Below, one piece after another: positions 1 to 8,370 of a DNA stretch of 64,000 nt. Made by a program: the position numbers and the translations under genes. Position 1 is the stretch's first letter. Every line of letters starts with the position of its first letter. Location: the NCBI GenBank assembly GCA_964508715.1, contig CAZDUX010000002.1:1-64000 (forward strand). Direction: 5' to 3'. The notes under the pieces are model-generated. The model saw only the letters and a list, made by a program, of their open reading frames with translations, searched no databases and was not told the origin of the DNA. Source of the DNA: JAKALX01 sp964508715. GTDB taxonomy: Bacteria > Chloroflexota > Dehalococcoidia > Tepidiformales > Tepidiformaceae.

Positions 1-65
1 CAGTTGCTCGTCCCATCTCATAATCGTACTAGATCTTATGGTTACGATACACTAGGAGAATGAAG

Positions 66-842
66 ATGAACAAGCGTATCGTCTCTCTCGCACTCTCCAC
101 GGCACTCGTGATCTCAGCCGGAGTGGCTGCCTACGCAGTCCTTGCTGATGCGAGGTCATCGCACAGCGAGACCAGGATGCAGGCGGGAGGCGCGGACGCC
201 GCAATCCCCTCTCCGACCCCCACGATCGCTCGGCCCCAGGCAACCACTCGAGCGGACATCGATTCGGCCCTCGCCCGTGAGGCTCCGAATCTACTCAAAG
301 CGATTGGCTTCGCCGAGCGCAGCGACCTGACAGGCCTCTCCGAGTTCATGTCCTGGAAACAGATTCCCTGCACCACCGGGGACACCCGCGGTGGCATCGC
401 ACCAGCGTGCAAGGAGTTGGGGCTCGCCGAAGGGGCAACCGTGCCCATGTTCCACTACCTGCTTCAGACCAACAGCTATTTCACTCGCTCTGGGCTCGAT
501 TCGAAGCTCGGCCCATTCCTCAAGGCAAAGCCATCCCTGGGCCTCATCACCCGAAACACCGACGGCACGGGCCTCATCACCTTCACGCTGAACGACCCGG
601 CGCAGCCCGACCTTCGCGGGCTCGATTTCCAGGTCGACTTTAATTCCGCGACCCCGCTGCTGGGCTTCGTCGACCGCTTCGTCGGCTCCACCCCGCTCGA
701 CAGCATCAGGGAAGATGCGGCTCGGTCAGGAAAGCCCCAGCCATCGATCCTCTACATCTCCCCAGCGATGAAAGCGTGGGAGGACGAGAAGAGCGCAGCG
801 CAGAGTTCCCCGCAACCGGCGCCCGGGGTCAAACCAAACTAG
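66..842 (+). CDS. Secreted protein of unknown function
   Basis: A 258-residue protein not recognised as a known family. The N-terminus is a signal peptide: MNKR, then a hydrophobic stretch to about residue 25 ending AYAVLADA. A Pro/Ala/Thr-rich linker follows and then a soluble domain with two cysteines (near IPCTT and APACK) that could form a disulfide outside the membrane. The tail (about the last 20 residues) is Ser/Pro/Gln-rich and probably disordered. An ATG at 60 is in frame, but it abuts the AGGAG at 54-58; the ATG at 66 has normal 7-nt spacing and is preferred. It converges on hisI. Coding is well supported, function is not. Confidence 0.75.
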   Translation: MNKRIVSLALSTALVISAGVAAYAVLADARSSHSETRMQAGGADAAIPSPTPTIARPQATTRADIDSALAREAPNLLKAIGFAERSDLTGLSEFMSWKQIPCTTGDTRGGIAPACKELGLAEGATVPMFHYLLQTNSYFTRSGLDSKLGPFLKAKPSLGLITRNTDGTGLITFTLNDPAQPDLRGLDFQVDFNSATPLLGFVDRFVGSTPLDSIREDAARSGKPQPSILYISPAMKAWEDEKSAAQSSPQPAPGVKPN

Positions 843-938
843 GGGGGCATTATCCCCGAGTAATGTAGACACGCCTGCCACCGGGAGGCGGGGAGTGAGG
901 CATCCAGGCGAAGACAGACAGCAGGGGCATCCCCTCCC
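843..938. terminator. Short convergent gap with weak hairpin
   Basis: Ninety-six bases between two convergent stop codons. The only structure seen is a 5-bp stem (AGGGG 923-927 with CCCCT 931-935, loop of 3) without a T run, so its role as a terminator is a guess. Confidence 0.25.
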
Positions 939-1280
939 TCAGGATGGCAAATCCGCCTCAGGGTCGAACTCCCGGTAGTAGCAGCTGGTGTTGTTCGTGT
1001 GACACGTCGGGCCCACCGGCCGCGCCTTCACCAGCAACGAGTTCGCCTCGCAGTTCTTGCTGATGCTCACCAGGTTCAGCCAGTTCCCGCTCGTGGCCCC
1101 CTTCTCCCAGAGCTCGTCGCGGCTCCGGCTCCAGAACGTCACGTGACCCGTCTTGTAGGTGTGCGCGATCGACTCCCGGTTCATCCACGCCAGCACCAGC
1201 ACCTCGTTCGTGTCGGCGTCCTGCACCACCGCCGGGATCAGGCCCTTCTCATCAAAGCGGATGATCGTCTCTTCACTCAT
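939..1280 (-). CDS. hisI: Phosphoribosyl-AMP cyclohydrolase
   Basis: Opens the purine ring of phosphoribosyl-AMP, the third step of histidine synthesis, in the cytosol. The 113-residue length fits a stand-alone HisI without a HisE domain. The family core SRSRDELWEKGATSGNW is present, and the zinc cysteines are C77, C93 and C100 (GPTCHT, SCYYRE). One oddity: the usual DCDxD metal motif reads N76-C77-E78-A79-N80 here. The ATG at 1280 has GGGAG 7 nt upstream on the minus strand. It is the last gene of the hisH-hisA-hisF-hisI run, 72 nt after hisF. Confidence 0.93.
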   Translation of the reverse strand: MSEETIIRFDEKGLIPAVVQDADTNEVLVLAWMNRESIAHTYKTGHVTFWSRSRDELWEKGATSGNWLNLVSISKNCEANSLLVKARPVGPTCHTNNTSCYYREFDPEADLPS

Positions 1281-1352
1281 CGCGTGTCTCCCTCGTTGGT
1301 CTGATCGGTGCGGCGAAACGATGATTGCCGGGCCGCGAATCGTGCGGCCCGG

Positions 1353-2144
1353 CTACACGTGGTCGTCGATATGCCCGCTCTGTAGCCGCACCGGGATACC
1401 TGCTCCCGCCAGGTACTCTTTTACCTGGCGAATTGAGTATGTCCCAAAGTGGAAGATGCTCGCCGCCAGCACCGCGTCGGCACCGCCATCGGTAAGTGCC
1501 TCCGCCATGTGCCGGGGTCCACCCGCGCCACCGGAGGCGATGACGGGTACGGTCACAGCGTCGCTAATCGCGCGCAACATCTCGTTGTCGTAACCCTGCT
1601 GGTGACCATCGGTGTCCATACTCGTGACCAGGAGTTCGCCAGCGCCTCGCGAGACTGCCTCCTTCGCCCACTCCACCGCGTCGATGCCGGTGGGTTTGCG
1701 GCCCCCGTGCGTGAACACCTCCCACCGGCCGGGTTCACCTGCTACCCGCCGCGCATCGATGGCCACGACGATGCACTGGCTTCCAAATCGGTGGGAACCA
1801 TCGTTGATCAGCGCGGGATTCGAAAGCGCTGCCGTATTGATGCTCACCTTCTCGGCCCCGAGCTCGAGCATGACCTTCATGTCGCTGACGCTGCGGATGC
1901 CGCCGCCCACCGTGAACGGGATGAACACCTGCTCGGCCGTCCTGGCGACCATGTCGTAGACCGTGCTGCGGTCATCGCTCGATGCGGTGATATCGAGAAA
2001 GACGAGCTCATCCGCGCCCTCGCGGTCGTAGAGGCGCGCAAGCTCGACGGGGTCGCCGGCATCGCGCAGCTCGACGAACGACACGCCCTTCACGACGCGC
2101 CCGCGGTCGACGTCGAAGCAGGGGATAATCCGGCGCATCAGCAT
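1353..2144 (-). CDS. hisF: Imidazole glycerol phosphate synthase, cyclase subunit
   Basis: Cyclase half of the HisHF complex, which uses ammonia from HisH to make imidazole glycerol phosphate and AICAR. It is a (beta/alpha)8 barrel of 263 residues. The start MLMRRIIPCFDVDRGRVVKG matches the family N-terminus with the catalytic Asp in CFDVD, and the second catalytic Asp falls in the TSMDTDG segment. The open frame runs 17 codons further upstream, but ATG 2144 has AGGA about 5 nt before it and gives the family length; ATG 2138 is the alternative. It lies 92 nt downstream of hisA. Confidence 0.95.
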   Translation of the reverse strand: MLMRRIIPCFDVDRGRVVKGVSFVELRDAGDPVELARLYDREGADELVFLDITASSDDRSTVYDMVARTAEQVFIPFTVGGGIRSVSDMKVMLELGAEKVSINTAALSNPALINDGSHRFGSQCIVVAIDARRVAGEPGRWEVFTHGGRKPTGIDAVEWAKEAVSRGAGELLVTSMDTDGHQQGYDNEMLRAISDAVTVPVIASGGAGGPRHMAEALTDGGADAVLAASIFHFGTYSIRQVKEYLAGAGIPVRLQSGHIDDHV

Positions 2145-2236
2145 CGTTCGATTGTCCTGTCTCTCCGCGCCTTCTGTCGATTCAGTTGCCAGCAACCGGC
2201 CCTTTCCGTGGCGGCTTCCTCAGCACCCGATCGGCC

Positions 2237-2968
2237 TCAATGTACCGCCTGCCGTACGGCCGCGATCGCTTCATCCAGCGCAAACGCGTTCTCATACAAT
2301 GCCTTACCCACAATTGCACCTTCACAACCGGCCCGGGCCAGCCGCACGAGATGCTCGATCTTCGAAACACCACCCGATGCGACCACCGGGATAGGTAATT
2401 CGCGGACGAGTTCTTCGAGTGCCGCAAAGTTCGGTTCGCCCATCGTCCCATCGCGGCCGATATCCGTGAACATGACCCGCATGACGCCCACCTCGGCCAT
2501 GGCTTTGGCGAGGTCGAGTGCCCGCACACCGCTCCCCTGTAGCCAGCCGTCAGTCCGCACCTCGCCATCCCGCGCATCGATTGAGATCACGATTCGTTCG
2601 CCAAACTCGGCCACGGCGGCGCGGACAAGTCCGGGGTCGCGAACCGCAGCACTCCCGAGTTGCACACGACCGGCGCCATAGCCAATTGCTGCCCGGACCT
2701 GCTCGATTGAGCGCATTCCACCGGAGACTTCAACCGGCACCGAGACAGCACCGCAGATCAATGCCATCACGGGCTGGTTGGCAGGCACCCCACTTTTTGC
2801 GCCATCGAGGTCCACCACGTGGATGATGCGGGCGCCGAGCGACTCCCATCGCCGGGCGACAGCTACCGGGTCATCCGAATAACGTGTTTCGCGGTCGTAG
2901 TCGCCATGGAGCAGCCGCACGCAGCGGCCACCGCGCAAATCAATAGCGGGGATTACCTTGAAGGTCAG
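2237..2968 (-). CDS. hisA: ProFAR isomerase (HisA), apparent CTG start
   Basis: Isomerises the ProFAR aminoaldose in histidine synthesis. It is a barrel protein, 243 residues with the start used here. The motif VIPAIDLRGGRCVRL carries the N-terminal catalytic Asp, and TDIGRDGTM carries the second. No ATG, GTG or TTG lies at the expected N-terminus. The codon CTG at 2968-2966 overlaps the hisH stop (sequence CTGA) and sits 4 nt after GGAGGAG, so it is chosen. The alternative is an upstream in-frame start at 3025, which would overlap hisH by 61 nt and add an unlikely 19-residue leader. The family call is firm; the start is inferred. Confidence 0.9.
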   Translation of the reverse strand: MTFKVIPAIDLRGGRCVRLLHGDYDRETRYSDDPVAVARRWESLGARIIHVVDLDGAKSGVPANQPVMALICGAVSVPVEVSGGMRSIEQVRAAIGYGAGRVQLGSAAVRDPGLVRAAVAEFGERIVISIDARDGEVRTDGWLQGSGVRALDLAKAMAEVGVMRVMFTDIGRDGTMGEPNFAALEELVRELPIPVVASGGVSKIEHLVRLARAGCEGAIVGKALYENAFALDEAIAAVRQAVH

Positions 2969-3630
2969 GATGCTCCTCCACCGGCTGGCGTTGCCGGTTC
3001 GAGGGTCACCCCCGAGCGTGCCCATGTGATGAAGTTCGCATAGATCCGGAGCCCGTAGTCGGAGCTCTTCTCCGGGTGGAACTGCGTGGCCACAACGTTC
3101 CCACGTACGACGACTGAAGGGAACACGAGGCCGTACTCCGTTGTCCCCAGCACATCTTCAGCATGTGCCGGGTCCGCATAGAAGGAGTGGACGAAGTAGA
3201 ACGCGGTGCCGCTCGGTATGCCAGTGGCTACCGGGTGGTCACGTACCCATTCAACGGTATTCCAGCCCATGTGCGGGACCTTGTGCCCCGGGTACGCCGG
3301 AAATCGCCGGACGACCCCGGGCAGCACACCGAGGCACTCCTGGTCGTTCTCCTCCGACCGGTCGAACAGCGCCTGTAATCCCATGCACACGCCAAGGAAC
3401 GGCCGCCCCTGGGCGATATACCGGCGCAGGGCATCCACGCAGCCGCTGGCCTCGAGGTTCGCCATCGTGTCTGCGGCGGCGCCAACACCGGGTAACACCA
3501 CACCGGCTGCCCGGTCGATATCGGCGTAATCAGCCGAGACGGTTGGCGGCTCATCGACATGCGCTATCGCCCGCGCCACGCTTCGGAGGTTACCCGCCCC
3601 GTAGTCAATTACCACAATCGGACGTTCCAC
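2965..3630 (-). CDS. hisH: Imidazole glycerol phosphate synthase, glutaminase subunit
   Basis: Class-I glutamine amidotransferase subunit that feeds ammonia to HisF. Landmarks are VVIDYGAGN at the N-terminus, the nucleophile in GVCMGLQ, and the His-Glu of the triad in TQFHPEK. With GTG 3630 it has 221 residues, close to the family norm. A TACACT -10 element lies 9 nt upstream of this GTG, which gives an almost leaderless mRNA; an AGGAGG further upstream is too far away to serve it. The open frame continues far upstream through ligA but only as antisense shadow. It is divergent from ligA and is the first gene of the his run. Confidence 0.93.
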   Translation of the reverse strand: MERPIVVIDYGAGNLRSVARAIAHVDEPPTVSADYADIDRAAGVVLPGVGAAADTMANLEASGCVDALRRYIAQGRPFLGVCMGLQALFDRSEENDQECLGVLPGVVRRFPAYPGHKVPHMGWNTVEWVRDHPVATGIPSGTAFYFVHSFYADPAHAEDVLGTTEYGLVFPSVVVRGNVVATQFHPEKSSDYGLRIYANFITWARSGVTLEPATPAGGGAS

Positions 3631-3639
3631 AGTCTCGAC

Positions 3640-3690
3640 AGTGTACCAGAGCCTCCTGTGACGGAACGCGGCGTGACCGTTCGATATACT
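3640..3690. promoter_or_regulatory. Divergent hisH/ligA promoters
   Basis: Two -10-like hexamers face apart within 70 nt: TACACT on the minus strand (3645-3640), 9 nt before the hisH GTG, and TATACT on the plus strand (3685-3690), 9 nt before the ligA ATG. Both predict leaders of about 3 nt. No good -35 element is visible for either. Confidence 0.5.
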
Positions 3691-3699
3691 GCCTTCGCC

Positions 3700-5796
3700 A
3701 TGGCAGAACGGACCCAGTACGACGCGCGCCTCCGCAGCGAAGAGCTCCGGGCACTTATCAACTACCACAACCGCAAGTACTACCAGGAAGATAACCCTGA
3801 GATCGCCGACGCCGAGTACGACGATCTGATGAACGAACTCCGGGCGATCGAGCGGGAGTTCCCGGAGCTCATCACACCCGATTCGCCGACGCAGCGCGCG
3901 GGGGCGGCACCCCTGCCGACCTTCGACGTCGTCGAGCACCGCGTGCCACTTCTCAGCCTCGGAAACAGCTTTAGCGAAGAGGACCTGGCGAACTGGCACC
4001 GGCGCGTTTCTGAGCGCCTGGGTACGAACGAGTTCAAGATCGTCAGTGAGCCAAAGATCGACGGGCTTGCCATGGCCCTGGTCTACGAAAACGGCCGCTT
4101 CGTCCAGGGCGCCACTCGCGGGGACGGTTATCACGGCGAAAATGTCACCGCCAACCTCCGAACCATCCCGTCCATCCCCCACGAGCTACACGGTAGCTAT
4201 CCGGACCGGTTCGAAGTCCGCGGCGAGGTTTACATGAGCCGCAGCGGCTTCGAACGCATGAACGAGGCGATTGGTGAGGCGAATCTCGAACGCCAGCACA
4301 ACGGCCGGCGGCCGCAGGCGCTCTACGCAAACCCCCGCAACGCGGCCGCCGGCTCAGTTCGCCAGAAAGACCCATCCGTCACCGCGGGAAGGCCGCTCGC
4401 GATGTTCATCTACCAGGTCGGCTGGCACGATGGCGGGAGCGTCCCCGCCACCCAGTCTGAGACCCTCCAGTGGCTGGCTACCCTCGGTTTCCCCATCAAT
4501 CCCCTCGTGCGCCGCCACGACTCCCTCGCCGAAGCTGCGGAGCGCGTCAGGTGGTGGAGCGGCGAGCGTGAACGCATCGACTACGATATCGATGGCGCCG
4601 TCCTCAAAGTCGACAGCATTGACGCCTGGGAGCGCCTTGGTGTGGCCGGCCGCGAGCCACGCTGGGCAACCGCCTTCAAGTTCCCGCCCCAGCAGCGCAC
4701 AACGAAGCTGCGGCGGATCTCTGTCAACGTTGGGCGAACCGGTGTCCTCACCCCGTTCGCCGTCCTCGAACCAGTCGTGGTTGGCGGCGCGACTGTCAGC
4801 ATGGCCACACTCCACAACGAGGGCGACATCCATCGCAAGGACATCCGGGAGGGCGATACCGTCATCGTCCAGCGCGCCGGCGAAGTCATCCCACAGGTTG
4901 TCGCGCCGGTCCTGAGCCTCCGGACGGGCCACGAACGTGAGTTCGAAATGCCGCCTGTCTGCCCGGTTTGCGGTACACCGGTCTCGCGCGATGAAGCTGA
5001 GGCAGCGGTCTACTGCCCGAATCTTGCCTGCCCGGAACGCCAACGACGCCTGCTCGAACACTTCGCTGGCCGCCCATCCATGGATATCGAGGGCCTCGGT
5101 GAGCGCATGGCAGCAACGCTCTTTGATCGCGGCCTTGTCTCGACCATCGCCGATGTCTATGACCTCACGCCGGAGCGGCTGGCCGAGCATGACGAGTTCC
5201 GGACGAAGGATGGCCGCCTGGGCAAAGTCGCGGAGAATCTCCTCGCCGGCATTGCCAGGAGCAGGACGCGTCCGCTCGCGAACGTCCTTTTCGCCCTCGG
5301 CATCCGCCACGTTGGTTTCGAGACTGCACGTCTTCTTGCCGCCGAGTTCGGCAGTCTCGAGAGTGTCGCGGCGGCGACGGAGGAGCAGCTCCGGGAGATT
5401 GAGGGCATCGGCCCGGTGGTCGCCCGCAGTATCGTCGAGTGGTCGGGGCGGCCGGAGAACCAGGCGATCATTCGGCACCTCATCCAGGCCGGTGTCGACC
5501 CCCGCCAGGCGCCAGGCGTGAGCGTTGCACGCGGGCCCCTTGCGGGTCTGACCGTCGTCGTTACGGGCAAGCTCGAGACGATGTCACGCGAGGACGCAGA
5601 GGGCCTGGTTCGCGAGCTCGGTGGCAGGGCTGGCAGTGGCATTTCGAAGACAACGAGCTACCTCGTCGCGGGCGAGAAGGCTGGTTCGAAGCTCACGAAG
5701 GCGCAGCAGCTGGGGGTTAAGGTCATTTCCGAGGCCGAGTTCGTCCGTCTTACCAGGGAAGGGCCATCGGCCCTGGCTGAATCTGACGACGCCTGA
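3700..5796 (+). CDS. ligA: NAD-dependent DNA ligase
   Basis: Seals nicks in DNA with NAD+ during replication and repair. At 698 residues it is near the usual 670-700. It has the N-terminal Ia domain (YHNRKYYQED), the adenylation motif EPKIDGLA with the nucleophile at about Lys119, the OB fold, a four-cysteine zinc finger (CPVCG ... CPNLACP), helix-hairpin-helix repeats and a C-terminal BRCT domain (LAGLTVVVTGKLE). The open frame extends 47 codons upstream, but MAERTQYD is the family start and has a TATACT element just before it. A compact inverted repeat, AGGGCC/GGCCCT, falls in the last codons. Confidence 0.96.
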   Translation: MAERTQYDARLRSEELRALINYHNRKYYQEDNPEIADAEYDDLMNELRAIEREFPELITPDSPTQRAGAAPLPTFDVVEHRVPLLSLGNSFSEEDLANWHRRVSERLGTNEFKIVSEPKIDGLAMALVYENGRFVQGATRGDGYHGENVTANLRTIPSIPHELHGSYPDRFEVRGEVYMSRSGFERMNEAIGEANLERQHNGRRPQALYANPRNAAAGSVRQKDPSVTAGRPLAMFIYQVGWHDGGSVPATQSETLQWLATLGFPINPLVRRHDSLAEAAERVRWWSGERERIDYDIDGAVLKVDSIDAWERLGVAGREPRWATAFKFPPQQRTTKLRRISVNVGRTGVLTPFAVLEPVVVGGATVSMATLHNEGDIHRKDIREGDTVIVQRAGEVIPQVVAPVLSLRTGHEREFEMPPVCPVCGTPVSRDEAEAAVYCPNLACPERQRRLLEHFAGRPSMDIEGLGERMAATLFDRGLVSTIADVYDLTPERLAEHDEFRTKDGRLGKVAENLLAGIARSRTRPLANVLFALGIRHVGFETARLLAAEFGSLESVAAATEEQLREIEGIGPVVARSIVEWSGRPENQAIIRHLIQAGVDPRQAPGVSVARGPLAGLTVVVTGKLETMSREDAEGLVRELGGRAGSGISKTTSYLVAGEKAGSKLTKAQQLGVKVISEAEFVRLTREGPSALAESDDA

Positions 5797-5937
5797 ATTT
5801 ACCGGTGGGAATGAGCAGTCAACCATTTTCACACCGTTAAATCAGGACTCCTCGCATACACCTAACTACGACCGTAGAATGATACGGTCGCGTGACCGTG
5901 GTTACGTGCGCCCAATTCGCGGACAGGTTCGCACTTC
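5797..5937 (+). promoter_or_regulatory. mreB upstream region with palindrome over a -10
   Basis: A perfect inverted repeat, CGACCGT (5869-5875) and ACGGTCG (5884-5890), brackets an 8-nt spacer. A TAGAAT -10-like hexamer (5875-5880) lies mostly inside that spacer. This would suit an operator or RNA hairpin controlling the elongation operon; the role is inferred. The likely start of transcription leaves about 50 nt before the mreB GTG. Confidence 0.4.
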
Positions 5938-6999
5938 GTGGGCATCTTCAACCCCCTCGCCAGCATCTTCGGGTTCCTCTCGCACGACATCGCGATCGAC
6001 CTGGGAACGGCGAATACTCTCGTCATGGTCAAGGGCCGGGGCATCGTCATCGATGAGCCTTCGGTCGTTGCGATCGACCGCGTAACCAAGAAAATCCTTG
6101 CCATTGGCGCCGAAGCAAAGCGCATGGTTGGCCGTACACCGGCGAATATCGTCGCGGTCCGGCCCCTCCGCGATGGTGTCATATCCGACTTCGAAGTCAC
6201 CGAGAAGATGCTGGCTTATTTCATCCGTGCCGTGCACGACCGCAGCTTCCTCGCCCAGCCACGCGTGGTGGTCGGCATCCCCAGCGGTGTCACCGAGGTC
6301 GAAAAGCGTGCGGTCCACGACGCCGCTCTCAACGCCGGTGCCCGTAGCTGCTACCTCATCGAGGAGCCGATGGCTGCCGCGATCGGCGCCGGCCTCCCCG
6401 TGATGGAGGCTGCCGGCTGCATGATCGTGGATATCGGTGGCGGCACCACGGAAGTTGCCGTCATCTCCCTCGGCGGCATGGTCGTCAGCACGTCGATCCG
6501 CGTGGCCGGCGACGAGATGGACCAGGACATCATCGCGTACGCCCGCCAGGTCCATAACCTCCTCATCGGCGAACGCACCGCCGAGGAGATCAAGAAACTC
6601 GCCGGCTCCGCCGCACCGATCGACCCGGAGGAGACGATCGATATCCGCGGCCGCGACCTGGCAACTGGCCTCCCCAAAGCCGTTGAGGTCAGCACTGTCG
6701 AAGTGCGTGACGCCCTCGCCGGGTCGATCAGTGCGATCGTCGAGGCAGTCCGTTCCTCCATCGAAGTCACCCCGCCGGAGCTCGTAAGCGACCTCATGGC
6801 GCACGGGATCGCCCTCGCCGGGGGCGGGGCACTCCTTCGCGGGCTCGACCGCCGTCTCAGCCAGGAAACCCGCTTCCCCGTTTATGTCGCCGAAGATCCA
6901 CTTCTCTGCGTGGTACGCGGCGCCGGCGAAGTCCTCGAGGAGTCAACGATGCTCGAGAAGGTGCAATCACAGCTAGCTTCCCGCCGGAACGGGCGGTAG
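5938..6999 (+). CDS. mreB: Rod shape-determining protein MreB
   Basis: Bacterial actin that forms membrane-bound filaments guiding the elongation machinery. The phosphate-1 motif DLGTANTLV and phosphate-2 motif DIGGGTTEVAVIS are intact, and the 353-residue length is typical. The N-terminal MGIFNPLASIFGF is an amphipathic membrane-anchoring helix of the usual kind. The start is GTG 5938, with only a weak AGG about 10 nt upstream. It heads a tight five-gene cluster mreB-mreC-mreD-PBP2-rodA, implying a peptidoglycan wall and elongated growth. Confidence 0.96.
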   Translation: MGIFNPLASIFGFLSHDIAIDLGTANTLVMVKGRGIVIDEPSVVAIDRVTKKILAIGAEAKRMVGRTPANIVAVRPLRDGVISDFEVTEKMLAYFIRAVHDRSFLAQPRVVVGIPSGVTEVEKRAVHDAALNAGARSCYLIEEPMAAAIGAGLPVMEAAGCMIVDIGGGTTEVAVISLGGMVVSTSIRVAGDEMDQDIIAYARQVHNLLIGERTAEEIKKLAGSAAPIDPEETIDIRGRDLATGLPKAVEVSTVEVRDALAGSISAIVEAVRSSIEVTPPELVSDLMAHGIALAGGGALLRGLDRRLSQETRFPVYVAEDPLLCVVRGAGEVLEESTMLEKVQSQLASRRNGR

Positions 7000-7026
7000 C
7001 ATCGGCCCGCGGCCCCGGATGCAGCC

Positions 7027-7857
7027 ATGCTGATGTTTTCCCGCTATAGCTGGTGGGTGGGCGCGATGATTGGGCTCGCCTTCATCCTTGCCATCATGGG
7101 CCAGGTCGGGCTCCTTGCTCCCTTCCAGGGCGTCTTCCTGCGCGTCTCTGCTCCATTCGAGGACATCCTCAGCGGTGCCTTCGAACCGGTCGCATCCTTC
7201 CTCGGTAACGTGCGCAACGTCAACGAACTTCGCGACGAAAACGCCCGGCTCCGCCTCGAAAACGAAGACCTTCGCAACCAGGTCACCGATCTCCAGCAGG
7301 ATGCGGCGCGCGTGAAGGAGCTCGAAGAAGCGCTGAAGATCACACAGGCGACGAGCGGCGACACCAAGGTCGCGGCGAACGTTGTCGGGCGTGATAGCTC
7401 ACCTTTTGTGGAAGTCGTCAGCATCGACAAGGGGTCGAACGATGGTATCAAGCCAGGGATGGTCGTCCTCTCCACCCAGGGCAGCCTCGTTGGCACTGTC
7501 ACGACGGTCACCGCAAAGAACGCCTTCGTCCGGCTCATCACCGACTCAAAGAGCAAAGTCAACGCTCAGATCTTCGAGTCACAGGCGCTCGGCATCGTGC
7601 AGGGCAACCCCGGCCGCGACCTGAGCTTCGGCCTCTCGCAGGCCGATGCCAAAGTCGGTAACACCGTCATCACGTCCGGGCTTGGGGGGAATTATCCGCC
7701 GGGCATTCCGATCGGCACCGTCTCCGCCGTCTCTGGTACCACGCAGGACCTTTTCCGAAAGGTGACCGTCGAGCCACTCGTCCGCGTGTCAACCGTCAAG
7801 ACGGTGCTCGTCAACACCACCTTCATTCCGCAGCGGATTGGAGTTGAGGGGCCATGA
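7027..7857 (+). CDS. mreC: Rod shape-determining protein MreC
   Basis: Membrane-anchored extracytoplasmic scaffold of the elongasome. Of its 276 residues, one transmembrane helix lies at about 12-33, a coiled coil at about 60-110 (ENARLRLENEDLRNQV region), and the two beta-barrel domains follow (VVGRDSSPF, GMVVLSTQGSLVGTV). Its ATG is 27 nt after mreB, and its end overlaps mreD by the ATGA arrangement, so the two are probably translationally coupled. No strong ribosome-binding site is visible. Confidence 0.93.
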   Translation: MLMFSRYSWWVGAMIGLAFILAIMGQVGLLAPFQGVFLRVSAPFEDILSGAFEPVASFLGNVRNVNELRDENARLRLENEDLRNQVTDLQQDAARVKELEEALKITQATSGDTKVAANVVGRDSSPFVEVVSIDKGSNDGIKPGMVVLSTQGSLVGTVTTVTAKNAFVRLITDSKSKVNAQIFESQALGIVQGNPGRDLSFGLSQADAKVGNTVITSGLGGNYPPGIPIGTVSAVSGTTQDLFRKVTVEPLVRVSTVKTVLVNTTFIPQRIGVEGP

Positions 7858-8366
7858 AGGGTCTCGCGATCTTCATTGTTCTCGTCGTCACGGCACTCGG
7901 CCAGGTCACGATCGCTCCGCTCTTTCCTATCGCCGGTGCAGTACCCGACCTGGGGCTCCTCGTACTTGTCCTCCTCGCGGTCTTTGCCGGCCCAAATACG
8001 GTGATGCTCGGCATGCCCGTACTCGCGATCCTCTATGGATTCGCCTCTGACCGTTCCCCGGCTCTCCTCGTCATTGCCTACCTGCCACTGCTCCCGTTCG
8101 CGGCCGGGCTCGAGGGTTGGCGAATCCCCCTCTGGGAGTACCCGCGCGTGGCGATCGCCATCGTTGTTTCCGGCGCCTGGATTCGCGGCGTCCTTTCCTT
8201 TGCGGCCATTGCCCAGGGCGCCCAGCCCGCTGTCGGGGCCCTGATATTTGACGTGCTCATCCCGGGCGCTTTCCTCGACCTTGCCTTACTCACGGTCGCT
8301 TATGCGCCACTCCGTCTTATAGGATGGGGCGGGCAACAGCTCTCCTTGCAGCGAACTGGATACTGA
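7854..8366 (+). CDS. mreD: Rod shape-determining protein MreD
   Basis: Integral membrane partner of MreC, 170 residues with about five hydrophobic helices spread through the chain. Sequence conservation in this family is weak; the call rests on the size, the hydrophobic profile and the position between mreC and the PBP2 gene. The ATG overlaps the mreC TGA by 4 nt, and the following gene starts 4 nt after its stop. Confidence 0.88.
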   Translation: MKGLAIFIVLVVTALGQVTIAPLFPIAGAVPDLGLLVLVLLAVFAGPNTVMLGMPVLAILYGFASDRSPALLVIAYLPLLPFAAGLEGWRIPLWEYPRVAIAIVVSGAWIRGVLSFAAIAQGAQPAVGALIFDVLIPGAFLDLALLTVAYAPLRLIGWGGQQLSLQRTGY

Positions 8367-8370
8367 TCGC

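Noticed and set aside
1449..2681. 410-codon plus-strand frame over hisF/hisA
   Set aside because: Antisense shadow of high-GC coding sequence; no family resemblance, and it covers two certain genes.
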